Below are positions 12,226 through 26,879 of a DNA stretch of 64,000 nt, in pieces. The DNA comes from Dromaius novaehollandiae (lineage: Eukaryota; Chordata; Aves; Casuariiformes; Dromaiidae), in NCBI RefSeq assembly GCF_036370855.1, contig NC_088098.1, forward strand, positions 39,187,981 through 39,251,980. Reading direction: 5' to 3'. The notes under the pieces were generated by a model. That model ran no database searches. It saw only the letters and a program-made list of their open reading frames with translations, and had not been told where the DNA came from. Numbering within the stretch: position 1 is the first letter of the stretch; each line of letters begins with the position of its first letter. Made by a program: the position numbers and the translations under genes.

Positions 12226-15200
12226 CTAATTTTACTTTAGTGGCTCTGAACTAAATTTATGGGATTAGGAGGGCGTTTTACCCTTTGCATTCTGCTCCAT
12301 AGTTGGAGGCTGCAGTAACCATCCCACAAATATAAATGCATCATTTCCATCAATCTTTATGCCTAGCTGTTGTCTGCTACTTGTTTTCTTTACAAATTTA
12401 CATGGTTACTGCCTGGCAACTGTCTATGAGCACCTAATCTTTTACAGCAATTAAGGAGTAAATTATATTCATTTCTATAAAATCATATTAGAGATGAAAA
12501 GTTTTTGCACGCACTAGTATGATTTGTCGCTCCAAGCAGCTACAGGGTGATTTTTTTTTTTCTGCAAGGATTGATTCATATAATCTAAAGCCTTTCATTT
12601 CCCAGAAAAACAGCAGAATCCTATTTGGGATAGGGAGCACCATTAAAATTAAATAAGATTGAAATTCATACATTTATTGTATGCTGAATCTCTGGAAGAC
12701 ATTGTCAGGTATTGTTGTAAATGTCTTTTCTGAGCTTCCAGACTAATACACTCGACTAATGTACCTCTGCCTTTTATGCTGTAGTTTAATATGCTACAAG
12801 AGATCACTTTAGCACAGTGAAGCAATAGGAGTCTTGATGAGAGCTATTGAAAAGTGTAAATGCACAGAACAGCCTGACTAGAAGTCCTGTTTACTGCTCC
12901 ACTTAGATTTCCACCAATGAAACTGAAATCACTGTGTCCAAAGTTGGTTGGTCACATGCTTTTTTGGTCTTTTTCGCAAAAGGAGGTGCAGTGCATCGAC
13001 AGTGTTGCATATTCTATTACTGGAAATAAGCAGGAGCTGGGTTAACTTCTGGAGTGGTGCAACACTGCTCTGATCCATATCTTGACATGCAGTCCCTGTG
13101 GCAATGTTAATTAAGTGTTACAGTTATTGTCCATTCCTCCATTTCCCATGTTCTTCTGTTCTTTTATATTGGGGTTGAATGGGTACATTTCCACTGTGAA
13201 CAAGGAAAGGGGGAGATAGAGAGAAAATCGGCTGGGTGCCTGGCATGGCATAAAATGGGCTATGAAGAACTGGATGAAGCTACTTACCTTCACCAGGAAG
13301 GGTTACCCTGGGACAGACAGTGAAAGTCATGAGCAGCTGTCCATTAGCTTTTAATAAGTGATATTCAAGAACAGGGGAATACAAGACCAACTGTGAAGAG
13401 GCAGGTTTTTTGGCTTTGCTGCCATCTAGCAGAAGGTAGACAGCCTGACACCCATCCACCCGCTGGGACAGAGAAGCAAAGTGGATTCCTGAGATATGTG
13501 GGGGATAAAGAGGATTTTGGCTGAAGACTGAGATGGCCATTCTGGACTAAGGCATCTGCATTTTGCTCGTTGATTGTTAAGTGGTGGCTTGGTTTTGGAA
13601 GGGCAGTTGTTAGACTGCTATTCCCTCCTGCTCGTATTTAATTCCTTGAAAAGGAAAACTCTCCCTCAAGTGCAGAACGAGCTGAGACTCGCTCACACCA
13701 CATGGAGAAGTGAACAGGGCCTCATTGCCTCGTCAGTGCCATTATGTTGAAGGAGATGTGGGGACAAAGATAAAAAGACTGAAAGGAATTCAGATATAGC
13801 CTCTAAAGTCAAACCTTTCCAGCAAGAGGCCCAGCTCCAGGCATGTGGAGCACAGACCATTCCCACTCCAGCCATAGTCTTCATGGGCAGCTGTAAAAGA
13901 GTTACCTTGCTGCAGTTTGGCTGCTGGTGGGTCCAGCAGTCACTCATGCTACTTAATGCTACTTTTCCCTTGTTATTTTGAGCTGTAGGGAGACAGTGAA
14001 AGCTTTTGCACACCGTTACTTTGGATGAGATGATCAATACCATAATATCAGAGTCCTTTTTTGAACCTGGTTCTTAGAGGCTGCCCTTCTCTTACATTTC
14101 GTTCCCGCATGGTTGGTTCCAAAACACCTACAGATCCTCTCCTACTACCTGTGGATCTCTGAGGAATAATTTGAGTCCACTAGCTTTTTTCCTAAGGCTC
14201 TTAAGGGCTGGATTCCTGGGGAGAGGACAGCCCTCCTTTTGTACACAGAACACATTCAATAATAATTAATAATAATCCACTAGGTCTAGGTATGGTCTAG
14301 GCTCATGCTAACAAACTTTAGCTTCTAAAGCATTGCTAACAGGTCATTAAATCATTCTCAGTTTATACCGCTTTATTATTTGAATGATCTTGAACAAAGC
14401 TATGTTATATAATGATCATGTTAGCGTTCTAAATTAGCTTCCTTTCCTGTAATTATTAATCCTCCAGCTTCCTCTTTCTTGCAATCTCATTTTTCTCCTG
14501 CAGCATATTGTCCTTTCATAGAGGTAGATAACTAGATCTCGCAGACAGTCATTTATGGTCTGTGTTCGTTAGTTCACAGCCAAAGGAAGTTAAGCAGACT
14601 CTACTCTGATTTTCCTTTGGTTCAGTGGAAACTGAACATTTATTATGGTTCTGTTGCTGAGGGAAATTTCAATTGCTAACGTAATACAGGCTACAAGTTC
14701 TCAGAAAGAGAAAGGCTTCATGTTCTGGAACAACTGAATTCATATGCATTCTCAGGGGGAGGAAAAAAACTGCTAAACCTGAGCTGAGGTCATTGAAATG
14801 TGCTTGTGAGGCTAACACACTTTGTGAAAATGTTGTAATTATGCCCCAACTAAGGATTAACCAGATCACTCAGAATGAAGGTTAAGCTTTAAAAGAAACT
14901 GAGGCAGGTTAAGATACAGAAATACGCAGACAATTCACCCACATACCTGTAAGTCTACCCTGTAGTGACATACACTATATGATTGAAAGTAAGTCATCTT
15001 TCCCGCCAGATCAGATGAGACTGACTTTTTTAAAGACAAAATGAGAATTTTTATTTCCATGTTTTCCTCTCAGGCATCACAATATGGTGAAGGTCATTTG
15101 TCTGTGAGGAGTACATCGGAAGCAATGAGACACACACTCAGCTGAGTTTCTGGGCCACTGCTGTTTTCTGGGGCTCATAAATTCAGCGCTGAATAATGTT

Positions 15201-18200
15201 CGTTTTGTCTCTAAATACATGAGATGTAATGCAAATGCAAATACGTGTTAGGTAATTTAAGAGCTGCTCTGGGGAGAATATTGACAAAACTTCCTTCCCG
15301 CTTCAGGCAGAGGCAGCCAAGAAAGGGCAGGGAGGGAGCGGGGGCTGTGTCTCACCTCCTTCTTCAGAGCCACTGGCCGGAGAACGGCCGTCAGCTCCCA
15401 AAGCGAGTGGGCTGGGCAGCACGTCGAGCCCTGCCAGAGCCGTGATTCTTGTCAGAGTGCTATTTATCAGGGCATTGCTGACCGGGGCCACTGGTTGGGG
15501 TGGAATACACATCACCATACACATGTCCAGCTCCGGATAGGCAGCATGGCGGGTCGGAGGACAGGAGCTGGAGAGTGGGATGTCAAGGCCCATCAGCATG
15601 TACTGGGGTGCTAGGGAGAAGCACCTGGGTGCCTGGAGACCCTGGCCTGTAAACACTGAGGAGGAACTTACAGCTCCTCCTCTCAGTTTCCCTTTAATTT
15701 AGCAGTAGAGCTGTTCTTATCTTCAAGTATGGTTTTATTGCACACGCCTTCTTCAACTATTTCTTTTCCAACAAGTTCAGTAAATGAGAAGGGAACGGTG
15801 CCTCCACTCTGATGTGCACCACTGACCAGCCCTGTAGAGGTGGCTTCCTTTAGTGCGACATATGCACTGATGTGACACAGCCTCTTTTGTCTTTCGTGGG
15901 ATTTGGTGGCCAATTAAGGTACCTTGACCAAAGGGCAAAAAATAAGGGGTTTGATGACTAAGACTTAAACTCTGCAGTACCTGGTGGATACTGCAAAAGC
16001 ATTTGTGTGCTGGCTCCAGACTTCACACACTTTATATGTCTCCTTCATTCACTCCTCACTGATAGTTCCTCCATATGCTCTTACTGTTGGGCTGTGTCTG
16101 CTTCACAGATGCATCCCATTCCATCCTAGCAGAATTTCGTGGTTATCCTCTGCACCTAACTGATAAGGGAAACATACATTTATTCCTAGGTAAAATAGAT
16201 AGACTTCACCAAGAGAGAAAATCAAGAGAATAATTTAAGCAATTTAAAAAAAAAAAATAGCTTTCAACATATGTTGTCACTATAACCCAATCAATTGTTT
16301 TAAATCCAATAAATTCAGAGTTAAGTTTGTAAAACTGAGAATGTTTCTTGCTACAGAAAAGTGCCATTAAGCCATCCAAACAATACTATAGAGGTGGCAC
16401 AATTATGATACAACTTTGTACAGTCTTTGTAAAGCCCACCTCAGAAGGGAAGATTTCTCTTCTGTGCTCACCACATCAAGACTGGTTGAATTAGGGAAAG
16501 GGTTTGTAAACCTAAGTGCCAGTCAGATTCAAAGATGGTAGAGCATGCTCTTCATATTTTTCTGACTTGCTCTTTCTTCCTGTATTAAATCACTCAAGGC
16601 ACAGTAGGCACTTTCTGTGATAATTTACCTACGGCTGGCTTAGTGATTTGACATGTCAACAGCATACATCAGCAGAGTGTCTTTAACTGTAGGATGGTAT
16701 CAATGATCCTTTGGGTATACTTTGGCTTAAAATAAATTTTCAAGACAGGAATTGTGTTTTCAGACATGTTTATCAGGTAATGGGACTCTCTGCCAGATCA
16801 AGGTCCCAGTATACTACTAGTATGCAAACAGTAAATGCAGTTAATTAGAAGCGCGTACAGAGTCGTGGCTTTTCTTTTGTGAAGAATATATGGTACTGCT
16901 CAGAAAAGAACAGTTTTTCCAGCCAATAATGAGTCACCTAATACAGATTTGCTGAAATCCAGTATCAGGTGACTGATTCGTGGGCTACTGATAAATGACC
17001 GAAAGCGGTAATTAGCGAAGATCCCTAAACACAAGCTTTTCTATTATATCTGTGTTTATATCCTTTAAAACACATTTATTCACTGTTCGATGTGTTTTAT
17101 TCATTCCATTTAATATAATGTCTGTGCTTCACAGAGGAGGAAAGGATGGATTTTTTTCATTTCCTTTCTGTTAGATTTTCACTCCCTCATTCGCACCAAC
17201 GGTTTTGCATGTGCAACTAACCAAACAGACAATTTTGCTTCCAGCACTGATTTATAGGTTCAGCAGATGTCAGTTAGGCATATTCATGGAACGATGCTAG
17301 AGGAAGTGTGGTTTTTAAGCATGATGTTACCCCCTCTGAGACTACTTATTCTGTTGTGTGAATGTTGATAGTTTCATGGAGAAAATGTCAAGAAATATTC
17401 ATGAGAACTCTATCTCAAATTTCCCAACAGCTGAAAGCCTTTTAAAAATATATGCAGAGAATTTTAAATTTTGCAGAAAACATGAGGAATGACATTTCCC
17501 TCTGAGATGGAAGGCATGAGAAGAAATAGAAGTGATTGTGTCCCCCTGCCATTGAGGTATTTCCACTCTCAGAGAATTTGTGGCCACTTGGAAAAGATCC
17601 TGTCTGGGCCACAGTAAACATGAGGAGAGCTGAAAGAGATGCCAAGACAGTGACACTTATGTTACTTAAACTGTTAGTTCGGAAACTGGAGAAAGGCTCC
17701 GTGTTTTTATCATGCATGGATTTTGTTTCTTGCACAATAAGGAAAGTTGGAAGTGCTCACTGCTCTTCGGTCCCCTGTGATGTCGAGGGAAAGAGTGGGT
17801 TCTACACGACAGGGACTGCCCCAGGAGGCAGTAGCATCGTTTGACCCTGTTCAAGATCTCGGCGCAGCCAGGATCTTTGACGTTCTCGGAGACCGAAGGC
17901 TGTGTCAGGCTAGTAGCTTGTCGTAAAGAGGCAGCAAAGTTATGCCCCTCGACAGTTTGAGATGGCCCATCCAGCAGAGCAGATGCCCGGTATGCAGGTG
18001 ATACAGTGCCTCATAGCTCATACCCTGAGGAAATACAGGTACTTGGCTATAACGGTGGAAAATGAAGGCAGGCACTGGCAAGCTGGCTGGACCCAGGGGC
18101 CTGTTTCATTCCTGCAGCTGAGCTAATGTATCAGCAGTGTTGTGTTTCTGGAGCAGTTAAGTGGCCAGCAGATGCATGGGTAGTGCTGGTGCTTGCCAGA

Positions 18201-21200
18201 ACCCCAGGCTAATGCACTGCCCTTCGCAAGTCCTTCTACAGCCCCGCTATACAGGGCTGCACGTCACATACATATGCAGAAAAGACATTTTGTTTTCCTT
18301 ACTGGAAATCATAAGTATATTTGAGTCTAGAATGTAGCATTACAATTTGAGATCACCTGGTAAGGCATTTTGTGATGCAAAACTGTGTGGCTGTAGTTTT
18401 GTTGCTGCTGGGGACTTGTGGATCATTAGAACAGAACTAAGAAATCTCCTTGCTCAGGTCAGCCTCAGCATCGGTATTAACTCAGAAATCAGCAAGCTAT
18501 TCATGCAGGCAGAGCTTTGCAGGACTCGAGCATGTCAGTACTTCCCACCTGAAGGATGCTTCAGCTTGTCTGTCCTCGATCCCTACTGTTGAGATGCACC
18601 TGTATCTAGGACTCTCTGGAAAATGTAGGTTTCTTAGGGCCAAAATAAATCCGTTTCATGTTCCTGCTGAAGAAGGTGTTTGGAAGCTTTACTAACTGGA
18701 GGTGCGCTAAGTCCTGTGACACAATGATGTAGAGCAGACGATGAGGAGTGCTACTAACTCTGCTGTCAAGAGCTCACGGAGACCATACCACCTCTACCTT
18801 CCTACGCTCCTCTTCCTGTAAAAAATATCAAGCCCTATTTAGTGAAATACCAGTTTTATAAACTGTTTTATACGGTAATGGACTTAATCCGTCTGCATTA
18901 GCTGGAGAACTCATTTAGCACTTTTTTCAGAGCATGCTTTTCAAATATGACAGAATTGGTATGGATATTAATGTGATTTTCTTGGCCACAGTAAACAGCA
19001 TGCAGGATCTTTTTTGGGCATGCAGGTGATGCGTTCACAGCAATTTGTTGTTGCTAAGCAGATACGCTGCTCAGTTTCATATCAGCTGAAATGTTTTCAG
19101 TGTGTATGGCTTCCAGTCCAGATGTGCATTTCAAAGGTTTAAATTCAGAGGTTATGAACACGTAGATACCATAATCATACCTGGCTCCAGGACCAAAATG
19201 TTGATAGGACAGAATGTCACTGAGATAAATGCAGTGAGAAAAAATATGACATGGCAAAACCTTACTGCAAGTAATCAAAAATGTCATGCACTAAAACACC
19301 TTAACCTAACTAGAGTGCTACCAAGGTATTTTTCTTAGGCATCTTTTTTTCCAGCATCTCCAGATATACTCACTGTTCTGAGTTTGCTTATAAAACTCTT
19401 CATCTCTTCTTCAGCCTTACCTTTCCTCCAGAAGTACCAAGTTAACTCCTGTTTACTTCATTTCCTTTACAGTAGTTGGCTGACTTAATTCCTGATGCAA
19501 CTCCATTAAGTTCAGCACGGTTTCACCAAGGATTAGCCTGCTCTGCTCACCAGTCCTTAAGAGAAAATCAGTGCATTTAATTGGATATAACTGACATAAT
19601 CAACAAACAGTCTGGGTAAGATTCTTCCTTACCTTGAAGCCCACTGCCCTTGTAGTCTAAAAATGGCAAGAAGTGACTTCAGCAGTCACAGATGCTTAAA
19701 CACTCTCAGTTTGGTGTAAGCAGTAGCCTCACAAAATTAAAAGCCTCAGAAGGCAAAGATCAAAGCAAGTTCCTTTTATAATTTTGCTCTCTGTGCAACA
19801 AATTCGCTCCTTGTAGCATGTCATAATAGAAATTCTGATGTCTTTCAAGTGAGTTTTAATCCAGGTCCCAAGCGGGATTTTTTTGTCTATGCTATGGCAT
19901 GATGGATGTCCTATATGAGTGACTCATTCATCCCTAAAATCTCCTGTAATTGTGTCACTACGCAATAGGATATTCATTCAAAAAAAATCTCTCCCTGAGC
20001 AACAAACCAAAATAGTACTGTTGAATTACAGACTCTTAAAAGCAGGAGATGATTGTGGCAATGCTGAATGGCAAACCCATTAAATGGAGAGTTTAAATAT
20101 GGCCTCTGTTGTTTTTTATGTAGATATACTGATATTTTATTCATGGTATAACTTTGTAATATCTAGAGAGCAAGCACAAAAACATTTGGTTCTTTCTCAA
20201 ACAGAAATCACAAACGTACATTGATTTATGGATTTCTGCTGACATCATCTTCATCTAAACTAGCAAAGATTTTATTTTGAAATGCCAATGCTATCAATGA
20301 CCCAATAATACAGAAAAAAAAGAAAATAAAAATTACAGTTGCCCTTCTTTATTTATGCAAGCTGAACCATACTGCAGCAAGGACTTAATTAAAACGGGGC
20401 TTCTGAGAGCAGACTGGCACAGGTTCATTTGACTCCTTAAAGAGTATCTCTCTGGCACATAAATGTTCTTCTGGAGAAAACACTATGTGGGACAGTCCTC
20501 TGTTAGCAGATGGACAGGGCTGGACAAGCCATTTTCATCTCTGATTTTAGGATGAATTCTCAATTGCTCCTTTTAAGGAACTGCTGCAATGAGGGTAATT
20601 CCTATCCTGCCCTCCCTACCCCTTCCATCGCTCCCAGGAGCTTCTCTGTATTTTGTGTTTATTAGTATTGCTGATTTCTAAATGCTAACATGGGATTCGC
20701 CATAGCAGGAAAGCAGGAAAGTAAGGACTTGTCCCAGCAGAAGGAGTATAGTTATATACCCATTTTAGTCCCCATCTCAAAGGCTGTGAACAAGACATGG
20801 GAGACAACCTCTCCACTCCCCCAAACAAGCCAGTACAGGGTGGGCAGTTCTCGAACAGATCACTTCTGGAAACAAGATGGATTTGGGGGGGGGGGGAGGG
20901 GGGAGGAGGGAAGGGAAGTGTTGTGCCTCAAGGGCTACCCCTGATTAGTTGCACCACCTTCCAGGCAGCGCGTTTATAGATTTGCCTTGAGTTGCAGCAT
21001 CTTTCTCATTTGAAGGAACTTATTTGGGATGGTCATCTGGTTTGCAATTTGGAGAAGGATGGGAGGCATTAGGATACGCCATAAAACAGTGACGTATCGT
21101 GAAAATATGGGAGGTGTCCAGATGTTCATACAGGGGGTTACCCTTTGCATACGCAGGATATTGCAGTCCCACAGAAGACAAGGCAAATAGTTTCAGGGGA

Positions 21201-24200
21201 GTGTCAAAAAAAGCATCATGGTGCGATACTCAGCAGCAGACTGCTTGGATTTGCTGATACTGTTCATTCTTTGCAGAATTGTTTCCAAGCCTGTGATCAT
21301 CTAACAGTTGTTTCACGTTTTGCTAGGTTTGAAATGAAATGACCTAGCTTCTATTCTGGTTCAGCTGTAGTGGACTTGCTGGATGGCTGTTATTACTGCA
21401 GAGGCTCCTGAATTTCTTTTATCATCCTCTTCCACAGCATCACTTTTGGTTTAGTGTCTTGTCCTCCAAAGTGTTTTCTAAGCCTTTTTTTTTCTTCCAC
21501 ATACATTTTCAAGGTGCTGTAAACAGGCTGTATTGTTGGTGAGCTGACAGAAATCATCTTGAAAGGACAGGAAGGACACCAAAAAATTAATTCCCATCAG
21601 AATGGAGCTTAGGTATCTTCGGCTGTGGTTATAGAGGTACTCCCACTTCTGCTGTGCCAATTAAACCCATCAGTATTGGGGTGCTGGAGGTCATATGCAG
21701 ACTTCTGATAGTGCTTCATTCTGATAAGCTACTCAGGACAAAAATCCCATCAATACTAGCAAATGCTAAGTATACTGTGAAGCTCTTTGTCATAAGGGCA
21801 CCTTAGCCAGATGTGACTAGGCAAAATTCCCGTTGCACCTTGAGGCCTGCTGTGGATTGCCATGCAATGAGCACTGGCGTCTGCTGCCATCCTAGGAGGG
21901 GTTGTTTTCAGTTGGTGCCGTGCGCATATGGTATAGAAGGCGACCACAGATCCTCTGGTTGGAAAGATGTTTAATACAGCTCACTACGTCGCTAATTGCT
22001 GAATGTAATATCCTCCGTTTGAAGTGCTACTGAAAGGGGAAAGTTCTTCAGGCTCCCATCTGGTTATGACTAATCCTCTCAGCCAGGCTCCCCTTGGCCA
22101 GGGAGAGGCCCAAGACAAGAACGGTCTCTCTCCCTCCTAAATACAGGGTTTGCTCTTCGGTTTAGCTCAGAAACACTAGTGATTAGAGTACAGAAATGCC
22201 CGTAGGTATATGTAAACATGCACTCAGTTTACAAGGTGACATGTTAAAACTGATTCCAGCCTGTACACAATCTCTTTCTCATTAAGAAGGTGTAATTAAT
22301 CGCTTTGTCTTATTATCATGCTGTTGGATTAAACAGAGCCATTTTAACCTTCCTCTATATCTTGGAATCTACTTTGGCGTAACGGAAGCCAATTTCCTTT
22401 GGAAAATGTGATTGAGTCTTGTAGCTGTGTGTTTGTGGCTCTGCAGAGGTCTTCCAAAATTAAGTAGGTTTTAGCCTTTTAATTAATCACCTAAACTTGA
22501 ATAGCACGTTAGAACTATTGCCTTCATGTCTCTTTCTTTAGCAAACCAAGTTGTCAGGGACCTGAGCACATCCCCGTCTAGGAGTTTAGCTGGCGAAGTT
22601 AAGGAGTCCCAAGGTCAGCTCACGGGAGCCGTGGGGAAGACAGGCAGCAGCGAGGGCTGCCCCTCCGTGCCCTTGGGAGCTGCTTTGCAGCCACGGCTAC
22701 ACCTCCGGCCCCCACCTGTGCGACCTTGCAGCGGTGCAGCAGCTGTATCTGCGCCCGGTCTCCTTGCCCCTCCATCCTGGGACGCCGTGAGCTCAGGGCA
22801 AGGCGCAAGCTGGGCTGCCTCTTGCCCAGCCTGGGAGAGGTGGACATAGTTTGAGCTGGAGAGACCTCCTAGCAGCTCTGAGCAAGGAGGGATGAAACCA
22901 TGCTGTCAGGCACATGGGAGGAGCAGCACCCTGAACTGCACGTAGCAGGAGCAAAGGCAGAAGAAACCGGGATGTGGACCTCCTCTAGGAAAGGCTGATG
23001 TTCTGTTTCCCCTGTCCCTGGACAGAAGAGGGTTTTAGAGGTAAGAGATGGTGCTGAGCAAAGGCTGCAGTCCTGGGCACAGGCAGTCATGGTTTGCAGA
23101 GCCAAAGGCGGAGGACAGACTGCACAAAGCCAGGTGGGAGACACATGAGTTGGGCTGGTTCGTTCCAAGCTGCCCACACCTTGTAAAATGATAGACTGCG
23201 CTGGGAAATGTGGACCCAAGGTCTGTTTTCCCACATAACCATGGGAGCTGTGTAAGCCTTCTCTGTGGTGCCTCAAAACCCAAAAGAATTCAGGTCCACA
23301 TCTTGCATAAAACCTCACAGCTCTGCTGTGGTCGATGCAGATGTGCCAGCGTATACCATCTGGGGGCTGGCCTTGTCTTTCTGTTTGCTTTAATCCATTC
23401 AGTCATTTTAACTACCTCTCTGTTGTGCTGAAAATGCTGTCCTTTTTTGCCACAGGCCTTGGAGAGGTCTCTGCTTGCTAATCTGCTGCCCACTGGTGAC
23501 CGAGTCCAACACTGTATTTTAATGGACCTCTGTGCAGCCACAGAGCTTGCATAGATAAATATGCAGAGATACCTTTGGGACTGATTCCTGTCTCCTGTCA
23601 TTTCATCTTTTTTCTTTCCTTTTAATTTTGGCCAAGCAGAATCCCTCCCTGAAAATGTAAAATAAGTGTGACCTGGTTTTGCATTGAATTACAAAATTCA
23701 TATTTTTCTATCCAAAATCATAATCCAAACCAATATCTCTTGGGCCTTGTCAGTCTCAAATGGTTAGCAAACCTTTGGGATTCATTTTGCTCGCCTTAAT
23801 TCACCTCTCCCTGTCTTGAGAAAGTCAAAGGGAGGCTGCAGGCATGTTTACTGAGAATAACAAGTGGCAGGGACTTTGCTAAGGGAAAGGCTGATAGGTC
23901 TGCACTTCCTCCCTGTCCTCCGGTCTCTGCCAGAGACAGCAGCTCACTAGGGTCATGCAAGACATTGCAGCTTGCACTAGCTTGAAGAAATATCTGGAGA
24001 GACTTCTGAACTGGGGGGAGGAGGGAGGCTGGCGCCTGGGTGAATCCTTTTATTCTCCGTGGAGACTTCTGGAGCCCAGCCCTAGTTATCCTGGCAGGCA
24101 CTGTGCAGTTATCTGATTATAGTAAAATATGTTCCCTGACTGCGTCTGAAATGTTCTTTCCTCTTTAATTGTATATGCTGGGAAGACTGAAAAAGCCTGT

Positions 24201-26879
24201 GCTTCCTTAGCCTCTTAAAATAATCCTTTATCTAATACATTTTGAAGTATTTTTGTAAATGTCTTAGAGATGTAATGGGCTCCAATCTATGTGATTTCAG
24301 CCTCACACATACAAAGAGGAATCTTACATTAAAAATCAATGGCACATAATGGTCAGACAGCAAGATAAGGTCACTCCAAGACTATCATCAGACTCGTACT
24401 GCAATAACACAAGGGCAGATTTTGATTCTATCCCAGGCTAGCAGTTACTGACATATCCTCAGGGTTGGCCCCAGATAACGCAAAGTCCCAAGCGAGGCTG
24501 AGCAGCAAAGCCCTAAATTATTCTCAAATCAGCAAAGGTACTTGTCCCTCCGTTTCTGAATGCCGGCTCAATGGGGCTGCCCCCTCGCTCTCCCCAGCCA
24601 CACATCTCTGCGACTCCCTTTCTTCCAGCACGTCACCTCCACAAGCCAGATCCTTAGCTGTGGTGAGACAAAGTGATATTCTTGGTTGATTATCATTGCT
24701 CTTGTTTCGGAGAAATCCAAGATTGATTTGCACAATGTCCTGCTGTAAATTCTGACCAGAGTAAAACCCAGAACCAGGAGGCAGATCCTCCTCCCCTTCA
24801 CGCCAAAATAAATCAAGAGCGAGTCCACTGCAGTCGCTGGCACCTTGTCAATATAAAGTAAGATGGGAACTCAAACACAAGTGTTTGACATTTAGACCTA
24901 GAGCATCTACAGAGACTTTTTTCATCAACGTCTTCCAGATGTTCCAGTGTCAGTGAGCTCCAGCAACAGCAGAAGTGATGGGAACCCTAACATATGTCAG
25001 TGCTAGTGGTTTGTTTTCTTGCCATGCCAGACAAACCTTCTCAGATCGGAGGAAAATCCCGGTGCTCTGCGCAGAGCTCCAGGTGCCTCTTCCCAGTCGC
25101 ATGCAGGCAGAGCCCTGCTCAGAGCTGTGCAAGGTGGGAGCCACATCACGGCCTCCGTGATGTTAGCTTCAAGGAATGAGAGGAAAATTAGCCTCATTAA
25201 TTCCCTCGTGGGTTCCCCCTCTGACCAGAGCTTTCGTTTCTTTTTCTATGTTATGTTTATCAAATTTGCTTTGCATTTCAGGCGCAGGAGGATGCCAACA
25301 AACTGTTACCAGTTAATGAAGATTTTAAAGTGGTGTAGGCTTATCGAATCACATATTAGTTGGCTATCAGTGAGATTTTTGTTAGCATTATCCCAGTAAA
25401 AGGTGAAGAACTGACTAGCAAAACAAGGGAAATGTTTCCTTCTGGACAATTTATTGTTGCAGAGTAAAATCCTTATGTCTACATCTTATTGTATTGGCCT
25501 TAAATTGTTTCCCTTCTCCTCCCAAAATATTAAACCTGCTCCAAATGTACTTGTTTCAGCTGGCGTTACAGTATTTTACATATACTGCAAATCTGTTGGA
25601 GTTCCCCACAGTGTCTTTACTAACCCGCCACCCCTAGGGGTAAGCCTGCAAACTGCTGGACAGCCTCTGACGGCTGTCGTTTTTAAAACAAGAAAGGAAC
25701 AGTCTAAAAGATAAGTTCCATGCTCCCCTCCCAGCAAATCTGGAATGGCATCTATTAAATTAAGCTGCTGTCACATCCCGGGTGAGAAATACCCAGACAG
25801 GTATCAGGGAGAAGCGTAAAATCTGTCATCTCACGTTCTCCTGCAGGGTGAAAAGGAGAACTTTATTGGTTTGGAAAACGGAGGACTCTCGAGTTCCCAG
25901 TGAGGCACATCACGCTGGCTTTTGCCTTCCCTGGGAGGTCCTGTGATCTCAGCCTTGACAGTCACGGCATTTTGCAGACTAGCCATGCAGCCTTTTGCCC
26001 GCTCATCAACAAGTTGCCATGCCCTCCTTGGGGAGCAGGGAAAGGCCGTAGGCTTGTGGAGCCAGAGCCAGCGCTGGCTGAAGTCATTAGGAGTCATTTC
26101 AGCACGTCAGGAGGCCTTGCATACAGCACTCAAAAAATAGCCTAATTCTCATCGTATTTGCAGTGCAGTCACTGCATTTGGAAAGACTCTAGACACTAAT
26201 GCTTGCTGCCCATGAGGATATTCTCAGAGGGCCCTGGCCACCATGGCTTAGATTCGTCTCATCTGTGTACGAAGCCTTTCTTTTCACTCCCTTGCTTTAA
26301 TAGAAACCCTGAGCTACTCAATTTTGAATTATTACACAGCCCATGAATCAGCCAGCCTTGCCCAGGACCTCAGCCTCTGGTGCAACCTCTGCCCAAGCAG
26401 TCCTGCTTTTTTTCCCCCAAGATCTGTCTTTGCTAAATTTTTCCCATGTGGCACAGTGCCTTGGGGGTGGCTTTTATTGCTCTGGGTGTCTTATTCCATA
26501 AGGCAGTGCAAGTGCCTCTTGCGCTTTACCTAACCGAGCGGCGGTGAGGCTCCCGAGCTGCATGGAGGTTTACGGCTGCCTGCAGATCAAAGCGGCGTTG
26601 GCCGGCGGTGTTGAACACCTTCCAGCATCAGAGTATTATTTTTGTCTCCCAGCTGGTTTTGGGCTGCCCAGCCCAGCCTGCGGACCATGAAGACTTTCAT
26701 CACTAATGCCACTGCTTTTAATTTACCCTTTTTTATAGGGAGAACTAAATCAGAGGAAGTTTGTTGTCCCCCCTCTAATTATTTTTACTTCAAAAAGGAG
26801 AGTTAAAAGTGCACCAGCAAAGATGGCAATTACAAGAAGCTGCAGCTCTGCTGTTTCATATGGAAACTATAGCCATACT
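12226..26879. other. Non-coding sequence with possible conserved elements
   Basis: I see no gene. AT-rich, homeobox-motif-rich parts near 15,150-15,260 (two overlapping ATGCAAAT octamers) and 22,240-22,510 could be enhancers. A G-rich run lies at about 20,886-20,912. The GC-rich patch at 22,560-22,850 has open frames that I do not consider coding. Confidence 0.5.
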
